A DNA stretch of 42,432 nt, taken from the NCBI GenBank assembly GCA_017465665.1, contig JAFTVU010000056.1:1-42432 (forward strand), given 5' to 3'. Under the pieces are notes generated by a model that saw only the letters and a program-made list of their open reading frames with translations, made no database searches and was not told the origin of the DNA. This DNA is from Oscillospiraceae bacterium. GTDB lineage: Bacteria > Bacillota > Clostridia > Oscillospirales > Ruminococcaceae. This document shows positions 25,381-33,842 of this stretch, in pieces (position 1 is the stretch's first letter; every line of letters begins with the position of its first letter). Both the position numbers and the translations under genes were made by a program.

Positions 25381-25409
25381 TTGCAATAAAGCTGAAATTA
25401 TGCTAAAAT
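25381..25409 (+). promoter_or_regulatory. Sigma-A promoter of purD
   Basis: TTGCAA (25381-25386), a 17-base spacer and TAAAAT (25404-25409), each with one mismatch or two from consensus. The leader is short (about 36 bases), leaving no room for a purine riboswitch. Confidence 0.75.
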
Positions 25410-25451
25410 ATAAGAGTATTATTTTATTATCCCGAAAGGAATTATCGAATC

Positions 25452-26729
25452 ATGAATATTTTAGTTGTAGGCGGCGGCGGTCGTGAGCATGCGATCATCA
25501 CTGCACTTTCCAAGTCACCTAAGGTAGAGAAGCTGTATGCGGCTCCCGGTAACGGCGGTATCTCAAAGCTTGCTGAGTGCTTCCCTGTAAAGGCTACCGA
25601 TATCGATGGAATGCTGGAGCTTGCAAAGAAGCTGCAGCCTGATTATGTTTTCGTTGCTCCTGATGATCCCCTTGTTCTCGGTATGGTTGATAAGCTGAAC
25701 GAGGCTGGCTTCAAGACCTTTGGCCCTCGTGCAAATGCCGCTATCCTTGAGGGCAGTAAGGTGTTCTCAAAGGCGCTGATGAAGAAGTACAATATCCCCA
25801 CAGCAGGCTACGAGACCTTTACCGAGGCTGATAAGGCTATCGAGTACATAAAGACGCAGAACAGCTATCCAGCAGTTATCAAGTGTGATGGTCTGGCTCT
25901 GGGTAAGGGCGTTATCATCGCAAAGGACTTTGAGGAGGCTAAGGACGCTGTAAACTCCATGCTGCTGGATGGCAAGTTCGGCGCTTCTGGCAGCGAGATC
26001 GTTGTAGAGGAGTTCATGACTGGCCCCGAGGTAACTGTTCTTGCATTTACAGACGGCAAGACCGTAAAGCCTATGATATCCTCCATGGATCACAAGCGTG
26101 CTTATGATAACGACGAGGGTCTGAATACAGGCGGTATGGGTACTATTGCTCCCAATCCCTGCTATACCGATGCTTTCAAGGCTGAGTGCATGGAAAAGAT
26201 CTTCAAGCCCACTATAGAGGCTATGCAGGCTGAGGGTCGTCCTTTCAAGGGCTGTCTGTACTTTGGTCTGATGCTCACACCCAACGGAGCTAGAGTTATC
26301 GAGTACAACTGCCGTTTCGGTGATCCTGAGACACAGGTAGTACTTCCTCTGCTGGAGACCGACCTTGTTGATATCATCGAGGCTATCTGGGAGGAGAAGC
26401 TGGATACTCTTGATATCCAGTGGAGCGATAAGGCTTGTGCGTGCGTTGTAATGGCAAGCGGCGGCTACCCTGAGAAGTATGAGACAGGCAAGGAGATCAC
26501 AGGTCTGGATGAGAATGGTCAGTCCGAGCTTGCGTATGTTTACCATGCCGGCACAAAGCTGGAGGATGGCAAGTTCCTCACAGCAGGTGGACGTGTTCTG
26601 GGCGTTACCGCAACAGGTGAGTGCCTGAAGTGCGCGCTTACACAGGCTTACAAGGCTGTGGAGACAATCAGCTTTGAAAAGGCTCATTACAGAAAGGATA
26701 TCGGTCAGAGAGCTCTCAAGGGCTGCTGA
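25452..26729 (+). CDS. purD: Phosphoribosylamine-glycine ligase PurD
   Basis: PurD (GARS) joins glycine to phosphoribosylamine with ATP, the second step of purine synthesis. It opens MNILVVGGGGREHAI, the family signature. The ATP-grasp segment includes PAVIKCDGLALGKGV, VVEEFMTGPEVTVLAF and GARVIEYNCRFGDPETQVVLPLL, and the end is KDIGQRAL. The length is 425 residues, normal. It is monocistronic here, with its own promoter and terminator and no other pur genes in view. Codon use and motifs look ordinary. Confidence 0.97.
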   Translation: MNILVVGGGGREHAIITALSKSPKVEKLYAAPGNGGISKLAECFPVKATDIDGMLELAKKLQPDYVFVAPDDPLVLGMVDKLNEAGFKTFGPRANAAILEGSKVFSKALMKKYNIPTAGYETFTEADKAIEYIKTQNSYPAVIKCDGLALGKGVIIAKDFEEAKDAVNSMLLDGKFGASGSEIVVEEFMTGPEVTVLAFTDGKTVKPMISSMDHKRAYDNDEGLNTGGMGTIAPNPCYTDAFKAECMEKIFKPTIEAMQAEGRPFKGCLYFGLMLTPNGARVIEYNCRFGDPETQVVLPLLETDLVDIIEAIWEEKLDTLDIQWSDKACACVVMASGGYPEKYETGKEITGLDENGQSELAYVYHAGTKLEDGKFLTAGGRVLGVTATGECLKCALTQAYKAVETISFEKAHYRKDIGQRALKGC

Positions 26730-26750
26730 TACTGAGCTTTGAATAGTATT

Positions 26751-26782
26751 GACCGCACGTAAATGCTACGTGCGGTCTTTTT
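26751..26782 (+). terminator. Rho-independent terminator of purD
   Basis: GACCGCACGTA (26751-26761) with TACGTGCGGTC (26767-26777), a perfect 11-bp stem with a 5-base loop, then five T. Confidence 0.92.
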
Positions 26783-26813
26783 GTGATAATATCTTACGTT
26801 TTCGGCAGAAAAC

Positions 26814-26842
26814 TTGCAAAAAATGCATATATGTGGTACAAT
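26814..26842 (+). promoter_or_regulatory. Promoter of the permease/kinase fusion gene
   Basis: TTGCAA (26814-26819), a 17-base spacer and TACAAT (26837-26842) preceded by TGG (extended -10). An AGGGGGAGG ribosome site follows shortly before ATG 26875. Confidence 0.75.
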
Positions 26843-26874
26843 TTAATATATGACTAAAAAAAGGGGGAGGATAA

Positions 26875-28392
26875 ATGGAGTACTTCTGGTTTATACTGGC
26901 TGCGGCGCTTGCAGGTATCGGAACGGGTCTTGCGGGACTATCCGCGGCTACTGTAATGGTGCCTATCCTCATTGTAATGTGTCCGTCCTTTTCGGGTGAA
27001 GCAGGAGCATATCAGGCGACTGCGGTGGCGCTGGCATCTGATGTACTGGGCTCAGCGTTTACGGCAGGGATCTATATAAAGCATAAGAACATCGATCTAA
27101 AACGCGGCTGGCTAACGATGGTGTGTATTCTCACCATGTGTACTATCGGAAGTATCGTGGCATGGATGGCAGGAAATGTCGTGCTTGGCAGCTTTACGCT
27201 GATACTCACATTCTGTATCGGAATACGCTTTCTCGTCAAGCCTGAGACAAAAAGCAGAGATATTGCGATAAACAACGGCAAGCTCACAAAAAAAGGTATA
27301 TTCTTCTCGCTCTTTTTCGGTCTGACTATCGGCTTTGGCTCGGGCTTTATCGGCTCGGGCGGCGGAATGACCATGCTTGTGGTGTTTACTGCTTTGCTTG
27401 GTATGGAGCTGAAGCCTGCCGTGGGAACAAGCACGTTCATCATGACGTTTACGGCGCTGATTGCTTCGGTTTCGCATATGCTGATAAATCCTGCTATCGT
27501 GACAGAACGACTGGATGCGCTCATTATATGTATTGTTACCGCAACTCTGTTCTCTATCATATCGGCACAGTTTGCCAACAAGGTAAACAACCGCACTGTC
27601 GGTCTTGTGACAGGCGTGGTGCTGACTATACTTGGTGCGGTGATGATAGTTCTGAATTACCGCGAGTTTTTCATCGAGAGCGGTCTGCTGCTTGAAACAG
27701 CGGTGTGCTTCGGCAAATATCTGCTGTTCATCATACCTGCGGCTATAGTACTGCTTGCGGCAAAGCTGATATTCAAGCCTGACGGTGTGCTTTTCAGAAA
27801 GCTGCTGCACGGTGCGGCGTTCCTTTCGCCTGTGGTGATAATGCTGCTTACGGATAACTGGCTTGCGGCGGCTCTGGCACTGGCGCTGTTTGCGGCTGTG
27901 GTGTATCCCGTGCTTGCGTTTGCGGAGCGTTTCCGAGGCTACTCTGATCTGCTGACGGAAAAGAAGCAGGGAGAGATCAAAAAGAGCTTACTGCTGCTGT
28001 TCCTTTCGGACGCAGTGATAGTCGCAGTGTTCTGGGGCTTTTTCGGGGAGATGTACATAGCCGCCGCGGGAATACTGATGTGGGGCTTCGGTGATGCGGC
28101 TGCGGCGCTCATAGGAAAGCGCTTCGGAAAGCATAAGACGGGTATGAAATTCGCTGACCCTAACAAGACCTGGGAGGGCACAGGCGCGATGTTTGCGGTG
28201 TCGCTCATTGTAGGCGCGGCGGTGCTTCTGCTTGTATCGGGAGCGGCGTGGTATTACTGCCTTATTGCAGCGGCGGCAGCATCCGTATTCGGCGCATATA
28301 CCGAGCTTGTTTCAAAGGGCGGCAACGATACCGTGACAGTTCCTGCTGTGAACTGCGTGGTGCTGCTCATCTTACATTTGATATTCAGATAA
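26875..28392 (+). CDS. Fusion of TauE/SafE permease and polyprenol/diacylglycerol kinase-like domain
   Basis: A 505-residue polytopic membrane protein in two parts. Residues 1-265 form a TSUP (TauE/SafE) permease, with the GIGTGLAGLSAATVMVPIL start and the GFGSGFIGSGGGMTMLVVF repeat motif, and TSTFIMTFTALIASVSH. Residues 270-505 resemble CTP-dependent lipid-alcohol kinases of the phytol/dolichol kinase type: GFGDAAAALIGKRFGKHK, NKTWEGTGAMF and ELVSKGGNDTVTVP. TSUP proteins export sulfite or organosulfur anions; the other part phosphorylates prenols. I do not know this fusion. A frameshift joining two genes is unlikely because both halves read cleanly in one frame. Confidence 0.8.
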   Translation: MEYFWFILAAALAGIGTGLAGLSAATVMVPILIVMCPSFSGEAGAYQATAVALASDVLGSAFTAGIYIKHKNIDLKRGWLTMVCILTMCTIGSIVAWMAGNVVLGSFTLILTFCIGIRFLVKPETKSRDIAINNGKLTKKGIFFSLFFGLTIGFGSGFIGSGGGMTMLVVFTALLGMELKPAVGTSTFIMTFTALIASVSHMLINPAIVTERLDALIICIVTATLFSIISAQFANKVNNRTVGLVTGVVLTILGAVMIVLNYREFFIESGLLLETAVCFGKYLLFIIPAAIVLLAAKLIFKPDGVLFRKLLHGAAFLSPVVIMLLTDNWLAAALALALFAAVVYPVLAFAERFRGYSDLLTEKKQGEIKKSLLLLFLSDAVIVAVFWGFFGEMYIAAAGILMWGFGDAAAALIGKRFGKHKTGMKFADPNKTWEGTGAMFAVSLIVGAAVLLLVSGAAWYYCLIAAAAASVFGAYTELVSKGGNDTVTVPAVNCVVLLILHLIFR

Positions 28393-28395
28393 ACT

Positions 28396-28428
28396 AACGG
28401 CGCTCTGATGGGGTTTCAGAGCGCCGTT
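28396..28428. terminator. Terminator between converging genes
   Basis: A perfect 13-bp stem, AACGGCGCTCTGA (28396-28408) with TCAGAGCGCCGTT (28416-28428), and a 7-base loop. U-richness is modest on both sides (ATGTTATT on the plus, TAGTTTATC on the minus). Confidence 0.8.
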
Positions 28429-28431
28429 ATG

Positions 28432-29562
28432 TTATTTGAGGGGATAGATAGTGCCGTTTATTTCAACAGCGTCTATCTCGGAGATGTCAAAGGCAGCTAT
28501 GTTGCCGTTTAGATCTCTGTACATACAGGTGAAGTTGATTTCAATGATTGCATCCGTAAGTACCGTTGCACTGGTAGTAATAGATGAATTCAAAAACGAT
28601 ATTCCGTTATAATTGTGGAGATATGGCTGTATTATTCCGACTGTTTTGCCATCCTTTATCAGTCTGAATGTTTCATTTCCGATGCTTAACGAATAGGCTT
28701 CCTCCGATTCATCGACGGCTAATCTGAAAGTAGCTCCCGCGCAGTTCAGCTTGCTTTCTGCCACATAAGCTTTTACGGTTGTATCGGATGCGGTGTCAAG
28801 CTCAAATGTCTGTTCGGGGTTGGCTATTGTTCTGCTGACGAGTGCTTCATCGGAGGTTTCATAACCGAACTGCACACGCACATCTATCGGCAGTAGCAGA
28901 GTGTGGGAGTTGGTATCATTGTCCATACAATGGATATTGCTGAACAGCAATACTACCTTGCCCTGTTCGGCATAGTGATCCTTTATCAGATCGAAATAAA
29001 TATCAAGGTTACCGTTCTCGTTTAATACGAACTCGATGGTAGAGGATTCAATGCCCTCTAAATACTGATATCCCGTACCGAGTGAAACTGCTTCCCATTT
29101 CCAGGGGAATAGTGTTCTGTTGCCCTGTGTGAGATCAGGCAGGGGATTCACAAAGCTATCGGCAACAGGCATGCCATCCTTGCGTGATAATTCAATACAG
29201 CCGATTATCGTGCCGCTGTCGCTGATAACGGCTTTCAGTTCTGCATTGTAATTATCATCAGACACCTGTGTAACTACGCTATCAACGTTGGCGAGTATCT
29301 TTCCTGCTACCATGTCATTTTCCGCTGCAATATGCCGTGAGAATATCGCTTCAAAATCGATAAGCCCCGTAGCCGCTGCCGCAGTGACTCCTGCACCGAG
29401 GATGCACACCGCCGCACACGCTGCAATGACAGGCTTTTTTATATTGAATTTTTTGGTTTGTTTATTCATATTTTCCGCCTTTCTGAGAACATCCGCGATG
29501 ATCTCATCGTCGCTCCGCACAGGAGTAACGTTATCGAAAAACTCATTCACTCTATTTTTCAT
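28432..29562 (-). CDS. Membrane-anchored anti-sigma-like regulator 1
   Basis: A 376-residue single-pass membrane protein directly downstream of an ECF sigma gene. The cytoplasmic N-terminus (1-42) includes a short VRSDDEIIADVLRKAENM helix. A membrane helix covers about 43-65, and the rest is an extracytoplasmic, beta-rich domain (DUF4179-like in layout). It probably holds the sigma factor inactive until a surface signal arrives. No zinc-finger HxxxCxxC motif is seen, so it is not a classic ZAS protein. ATG 29562 with AAAGGAGGA is chosen over an upstream frame extension. It overlaps the sigma gene by 11 bases. Confidence 0.75.
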   Translation of the reverse strand: MKNRVNEFFDNVTPVRSDDEIIADVLRKAENMNKQTKKFNIKKPVIAACAAVCILGAGVTAAAATGLIDFEAIFSRHIAAENDMVAGKILANVDSVVTQVSDDNYNAELKAVISDSGTIIGCIELSRKDGMPVADSFVNPLPDLTQGNRTLFPWKWEAVSLGTGYQYLEGIESSTIEFVLNENGNLDIYFDLIKDHYAEQGKVVLLFSNIHCMDNDTNSHTLLLPIDVRVQFGYETSDEALVSRTIANPEQTFELDTASDTTVKAYVAESKLNCAGATFRLAVDESEEAYSLSIGNETFRLIKDGKTVGIIQPYLHNYNGISFLNSSITTSATVLTDAIIEINFTCMYRDLNGNIAAFDISEIDAVEINGTIYPLK

Positions 29563-30028
29563 ACTCTTCCTCCTTTGAGAGCATTTCCCTGAGCTGCTTT
29601 CTTGCACGGGAGAGCCTTGTCGTGACCGCAGATACCGTCATCCTGCACAGCTTCGCTATCTCCTTAACGGAGTAGCCCTCGTAGTAATAGAGATATATCA
29701 TGCTGCTCTGTTCAGGCTTAAGGCGCGTTATGTATTCCGCGATACCGCCTGCTTCGGGCGGAGCTGTGGGGATATCTGTTATAAGCTCGTTCCTGAGGCG
29801 TCTTGCGCTTGACTTCAACATGTCCTTGCAGAGATTTATCGTCACCCGTATCAGCCATGCTTTCATGTTCTGCTCTGTTTCAAAGACTATCTCGCAGCAG
29901 TACAGCTTCAGAAATGCATCCTGTACGATATCCTCTGCATCCTCTCGGTTACGCACATAGCTGAACGCTAAACGGAACATGGATGTGTGGTATTTCCGCA
30001 CATAGCCGCTTAAAGTATCTGCATTCAC
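29552..30028 (-). CDS. ECF RNA polymerase sigma factor 1
   Basis: A 158-residue group IV sigma factor. Region 2 reads FRLAFSYVRNREDAEDIVQDAFLKLY (core binding and -10 recognition) and region 4 reads YYYEGYSVKEIAKLCRMTVSAVTTRLSRARKQLRE (helix-turn-helix for the -35). The start is a GTG (30028) 5-6 bases after GGGAGGTG. The TTG 15 bases earlier would place that site inside the gene. It is paired with a membrane anti-sigma-like protein. It probably recognises its own promoter, see 30070-30097. Confidence 0.9.
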   Translation of the reverse strand: MNADTLSGYVRKYHTSMFRLAFSYVRNREDAEDIVQDAFLKLYCCEIVFETEQNMKAWLIRVTINLCKDMLKSSARRLRNELITDIPTAPPEAGGIAEYITRLKPEQSSMIYLYYYEGYSVKEIAKLCRMTVSAVTTRLSRARKQLREMLSKEEEYEK

Positions 30029-30069
30029 GTTTTCACCTCCCAATGGTGTATAAAAGCGCTTTCATGTAA

Positions 30070-30097
30070 TAGACGAATCAAGATCGGAAAATGTCAC
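30070..30097 (-). promoter_or_regulatory. ECF-type promoter candidate upstream of sigma factor 1
   Basis: On the minus strand GTGACATTTT is followed after 12 bases by CGTCTA. An AC-containing -35 with a T tract and a CGTC -10 is the usual form of ECF-dependent promoters, which suggests autoregulation. No good sigma-A promoter is visible in this stretch. Confidence 0.45.
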
Positions 30098-30118
30098 CGT
30101 TTTTTGTGTTTTCCTTGC

Positions 30119-30161
30119 TGAAAAATTGAAAAGGCTGCCGCTTCTGTGAACGACAGCCTTT
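30119..30161 (-). terminator. Terminator after the GGDEF/EAL gene
   Basis: AAAGGCTG (30130-30137) and CAGCCTTT (30154-30161) form the stem. Read on the minus strand it runs into TTTTCAATTTTTC. It lies 14 bases past the stop of the sensor gene. Confidence 0.75.
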
Positions 30162-30174
30162 ATGGGAGGTCAGA

Positions 30175-32721
30175 TCATCCGATAGCTCTTGAATTTGCTA
30201 CCATCTTATCCATGAACTCTCTGTCACGCAGAGGTCTTCCGTAGAATGTGCCCTGCACGAGATCGATATCGTATTTGTTGATGTTCTCGAAGATAGCAGG
30301 ACTGTCAACGCTGCGTGCGCATACAGTGATGTCCTTTTCATGGGCAAGGCGTATCACAGAGCGCAGGAACGAAGCGGATACCGCGTCGTCGTTGAAGCGA
30401 GTGCTGCGTATCTTTATGGTGCGTACCGCAGGGTTTTCCAGCGGTGCAACGGTGAAATAGCTGCCGCCCGTATCGTCTGCAATGACGTTCACGCCTATCT
30501 TTGCCATCTGCTGCAGGAACATATTGCCTGTGTACAGAGTGCGAGCGCCCTCGGATACGGATATGCTGACTGCGCTTGGCGGCAGGGAGTATTCAAGCAG
30601 TGCGCCGCGCAGCGCTTCGATGCTTATCTCGTTATTAAGGATGTTTTCGGGGATAGCAAAGCTTACGCGGAACTGGCTCACGCCGCTCTCGCGTACAGTG
30701 GCGCAGAATTCGCATATCTTATCCACCACATGACGGTAAAGGTCTTTGGACAGACCGAGCTGATCGATTATAGGCTGGAACTGCTCTCGCGGAACGGTCA
30801 TGTCCTCGTTTTCCCAGTAGAGGTTAGCCTCGCAGCAGTGGAGCGCGCCTGTATGGATATCTATAACAGGCTGATAGAGGAAATAGAAGCCGCTGAAGTC
30901 ATTATCTGCCGACTGGGCGATGAGCTTTTTAATGAGCTGATTGCTTCCGAGCTGCTCCTCAAGACCCTCGGAGTAGAACGCGGCATCCTGAAGATTCTGT
31001 TCCTTGGCAAGACGGAGAGTTTGTGTTGCAGCATTCATGCAATGCTCGATATCCGATGAATCATCGGGGTACAGTGTAACTCCTGCGAACACCTGCAGGC
31101 GCTGTTCGTTCTGGTGCAGATACCATGGCGAGCGGAACTTGCTGAGGATTATCTGAGCGAACTGGCGCGCTTCCTCGCGGTCAGCACCGCTGAGCGTTAT
31201 CATAAGTATATCGTTGCTGAAACGGTAAACGGTCTTTTTAGCGGAGCAGGGAACAGCCGAGATGTACTCCGCAAAGCTCTTGAGCACATCATCCGCATAT
31301 TCACAGCCGTAGACCTCTGAAATAGATTTGAGATTGGATATCTCGAATGCAATGATCGCGCCGCGCTTGCCCTCGCGTATCTCGATGGGGAAATCACGCT
31401 CAAGCATTATGCGGTTTGGTATGCCTGTATCGGTATCGTAATATGCTATACGTTCAAGGCGTGCCTGCGATGTGGCAAGCTCATCCTCCATAAACAGCTT
31501 GTAGATTATGGTGGAGAGTATCTGGGTGATGTTTTTCAGCAGCTTGCGCTCACGGTTGGACCAGTTGCGTCCGCTTGTCTTTGCTGTGTAGACTATAACT
31601 CCGTCATCTGTGCCGCTGTTGTAGGTGCGTACCATTGCACAGCTGAGGTTTTTGCCATCATGGTCTGCCTGCATGGTCTTTCTGTCTGTGCAGACGATGC
31701 CGCTGTAATCAAGCTCGTCAGCCAGTTCGGGAATACGCTGGGTGTTGCAGACGATCGGCAGCAGCATTCCCGAAGCGTCCCAGCCAAATACCTTTATATC
31801 GCCCTCTCCGTAGTTACAGAACATCATATCCGAAAGCGCGAAATATTCCTTGATGAGCGGAATGATGCCTGTGATGGCGGTCTTGGTATCGTTGCTGTTG
31901 AGTATCAGGGAATGGATGTTATTTACAAGTATCTGATCCTCAAAGTTCTGACCAAGCAGCTTGTTTGCATTCTGGGAGTTTTCCATCTCCTCCGCAAGCA
32001 CAACATAGGAGTTTGCTACTGCGGAAACGGTGTTCACCATCGTTTCCAGCAGCTGGGCATGGTTATCCACTACATCCTGTGAATTTGCGGCGATCACCCA
32101 GGATGCCAGAGCCTTATGGCGCACGCGTATGCTCTTTTTGCGCTGATAATCCATCCTGCCGAGGTTGAAGCTCTTATCCTGCTTGCCTGTGGCAAAGATG
32201 GTCCTGCCGTTGCTGTCTATTATAGCGGAGTACAGCCCATCTATATGCACAAAAGGATTCTGTATGCGGATGAGATAATCCTCACCCAGCACATCGGATA
32301 ATGTAAAGCCGGCGTTGTCAGAGAGATTTGCGGCATGCTTCTTTCTGAAACGGCGCAGTACAGCATCATCCGTATCGCAGTCAAGGTAATCCGATACGTT
32401 GAACATCATACCATCGATGCTTTCAAGAACGCCGCTGCTGCCGTTGTGGGCAGTTCCTGTTATATAGTACCAGACGTGGTCGTTACCTGTTTTCAGACGG
32501 GAATGTACCTTTATCTCACGGGAGGAGCCGTTCACTATGTCATTGATGACTTCGCAGAAAGGCTGATAATCATCGGGATGTATGATATCGCTGAGCTTTA
32601 TCATGCACTCATCGGAAAAAGGATTTGCGCCCGAAAGTATCTCGGCAGGGAAGCCAAGACTGTATTTCATGCTGTACGCAATATTGCCGCTGCCTGCGAC
32701 AGCTCTTTCAAGCTGAGTCAA
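30175..32721 (-). CDS. PAS-GAF-GGDEF-EAL sensor with degenerate active sites
   Basis: A soluble, 848-residue multidomain protein: a PAS-like region (about 10-115), a GAF-like region (about 250-410), GGDEF (about 425-580) and EAL (about 595-848). The GGDEF signature is replaced by FSNDILM, so cyclase activity is unlikely. The EAL signature reads EANLYW, and the usual N, E and KID residues are altered (SFAIPENIL, ISVSEG, IKIRSTRF), although DD is kept in IADDTGG. It looks like a nucleotide- or protein-binding receptor rather than an enzyme. TTG 32721 is chosen because AGAGGTG lies 6 bases upstream. The GTG nine bases earlier is part of that site. Confidence 0.88.
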   Translation of the reverse strand: MTQLERAVAGSGNIAYSMKYSLGFPAEILSGANPFSDECMIKLSDIIHPDDYQPFCEVINDIVNGSSREIKVHSRLKTGNDHVWYYITGTAHNGSSGVLESIDGMMFNVSDYLDCDTDDAVLRRFRKKHAANLSDNAGFTLSDVLGEDYLIRIQNPFVHIDGLYSAIIDSNGRTIFATGKQDKSFNLGRMDYQRKKSIRVRHKALASWVIAANSQDVVDNHAQLLETMVNTVSAVANSYVVLAEEMENSQNANKLLGQNFEDQILVNNIHSLILNSNDTKTAITGIIPLIKEYFALSDMMFCNYGEGDIKVFGWDASGMLLPIVCNTQRIPELADELDYSGIVCTDRKTMQADHDGKNLSCAMVRTYNSGTDDGVIVYTAKTSGRNWSNRERKLLKNITQILSTIIYKLFMEDELATSQARLERIAYYDTDTGIPNRIMLERDFPIEIREGKRGAIIAFEISNLKSISEVYGCEYADDVLKSFAEYISAVPCSAKKTVYRFSNDILMITLSGADREEARQFAQIILSKFRSPWYLHQNEQRLQVFAGVTLYPDDSSDIEHCMNAATQTLRLAKEQNLQDAAFYSEGLEEQLGSNQLIKKLIAQSADNDFSGFYFLYQPVIDIHTGALHCCEANLYWENEDMTVPREQFQPIIDQLGLSKDLYRHVVDKICEFCATVRESGVSQFRVSFAIPENILNNEISIEALRGALLEYSLPPSAVSISVSEGARTLYTGNMFLQQMAKIGVNVIADDTGGSYFTVAPLENPAVRTIKIRSTRFNDDAVSASFLRSVIRLAHEKDITVCARSVDSPAIFENINKYDIDLVQGTFYGRPLRDREFMDKMVANSRAIG

Positions 32722-32788
32722 ACCTATCACCTCTTTGGTATATCGTTAAATCATTGTCAATGTAATTACACAATAATTTATTATTGCT

Positions 32789-32818
32789 ATTGTATATATT
32801 TTATCATAAAACTTTCAA
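32789..32818 (-). promoter_or_regulatory. Promoter of the GGDEF/EAL gene with overlapping palindrome
   Basis: On the minus strand TTGAAA (32818-32813), an 18-base spacer and TACAAT (32794-32789). A 16-base palindrome, CAATAATTTATTATTG (32771-32786), covers the predicted start site, a usual position for a repressor site. Confidence 0.5.
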
Positions 32819-32882
32819 CATTTCAAGTGCTTTTTTGTAATTTTTATTAGATTTTCACATAAAATTTCTGAGTTGCGCAGAA

Positions 32883-32911
32883 AAAAACGGACCTTGCGAA
32901 AGTCCGTTTTT
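32883..32911. terminator. Terminator downstream of the second sigma/anti-sigma pair
   Basis: AAAAACGGAC (32883-32892) pairs with GTCCGTTTTT (32902-32911). Both flanks carry A or T runs, so it works in either direction. The 32912-32975 stretch up to the anti-sigma stop holds nothing I recognise. Confidence 0.88.
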
Positions 32912-32975
32912 CGGTAGCCGTCTTTATATCTTATGCGGCGTATGGATATAAAATGCTGTATGACAGCCCCAATCA

Positions 32976-33842
32976 TTACATTATGCGTGCGTAGCCACCG
33001 ATCATCTCTCCGTCCTTTATCAGCACGAGATATTCATCATGGTAGAAATCAAGCTGATATTCAGTGCCATCGGGCGCTGTGAGGAGCTTTGTGCGAATGC
33101 CGTCTGTGAACGTGTTTCCGCTGCCGTCATCGATGTAATCGAACCGGATACCGTCAACATATATCGTCCATGTATCGGCGCTTATTTCAAACGGCATATC
33201 TTCTTTGGAAAGAAATACATCCTTTGCGTGAGCTTCGGAGGTGTCGTTCAGAGTAGGTAACTCATTCCTGACTGCATCGGTGACATCTGATGTCTCGCAG
33301 ATAAAAGGATCTTCGGAGGTATAGTCCGCAATGATATCTTCATCTTCTGCAGCCTCTGCATCGTTTGCCGTTATACTCTTTTCGTTTTCGGTGACGGTTG
33401 CCGCACCTGCAGCAGGAGAATCAACGTTTTCCGCTGCGTCTGCAAAGTAATCAAACACGCTGTCAGCATTGTCCTGAGCACATTCCATCGCGGTGTCATC
33501 AGCGTAATCTGCGCTGTCGCCCTGTACTGAATATGTTGTCTCGGCTTCGGCCGCCGTATCGCTATCCTGTGCGATATAGGTAGCTGAAGGAGATGCCGCG
33601 GCGCAGTCCTCGGCAGCGGTCTCAAGCGTATTATCCATGCGCGGAGCAAGCCTTATTATGCCCACTGCAATAACAGCACAAGCTGCCACCGAGCCGCCTA
33701 TATAAGCGATCTTTTTGAATGGGATCGCTTTTTTAACAGGAGCGTTTATCTGCTCCATGATGTTTTTTGTCATACGCTCCATAGCCTCGGCGGAGGGAGT
33801 CATGACTTCTGCCTGCTTTTTATATTCTTCTCTGAAATCCAT
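32976..33842 (-). CDS. Membrane-anchored anti-sigma-like regulator 2
   Basis: A 288-residue single-pass membrane protein. The cytoplasmic N-terminus (1-44) includes a TPSAEAMERMTKNIMEQI helix, the membrane helix is about 46-66 (IAYIGGSVAACAVIAVGII), and a long acidic Ala/Asp/Glu/Ser-rich linker (about 70-200) leads to a small C-terminal domain (about 215-288, YVDGIRFDYIDDG, EYQLDFYHDEYLVLI). It should restrain the sigma factor encoded just upstream, with which it shares one base. No zinc motif is seen. Unlike regulator 1, the outer domain is small and the linker very acidic. Confidence 0.75.
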   Translation of the reverse strand: MDFREEYKKQAEVMTPSAEAMERMTKNIMEQINAPVKKAIPFKKIAYIGGSVAACAVIAVGIIRLAPRMDNTLETAAEDCAAASPSATYIAQDSDTAAEAETTYSVQGDSADYADDTAMECAQDNADSVFDYFADAAENVDSPAAGAATVTENEKSITANDAEAAEDEDIIADYTSEDPFICETSDVTDAVRNELPTLNDTSEAHAKDVFLSKEDMPFEISADTWTIYVDGIRFDYIDDGSGNTFTDGIRTKLLTAPDGTEYQLDFYHDEYLVLIKDGEMIGGYARIM

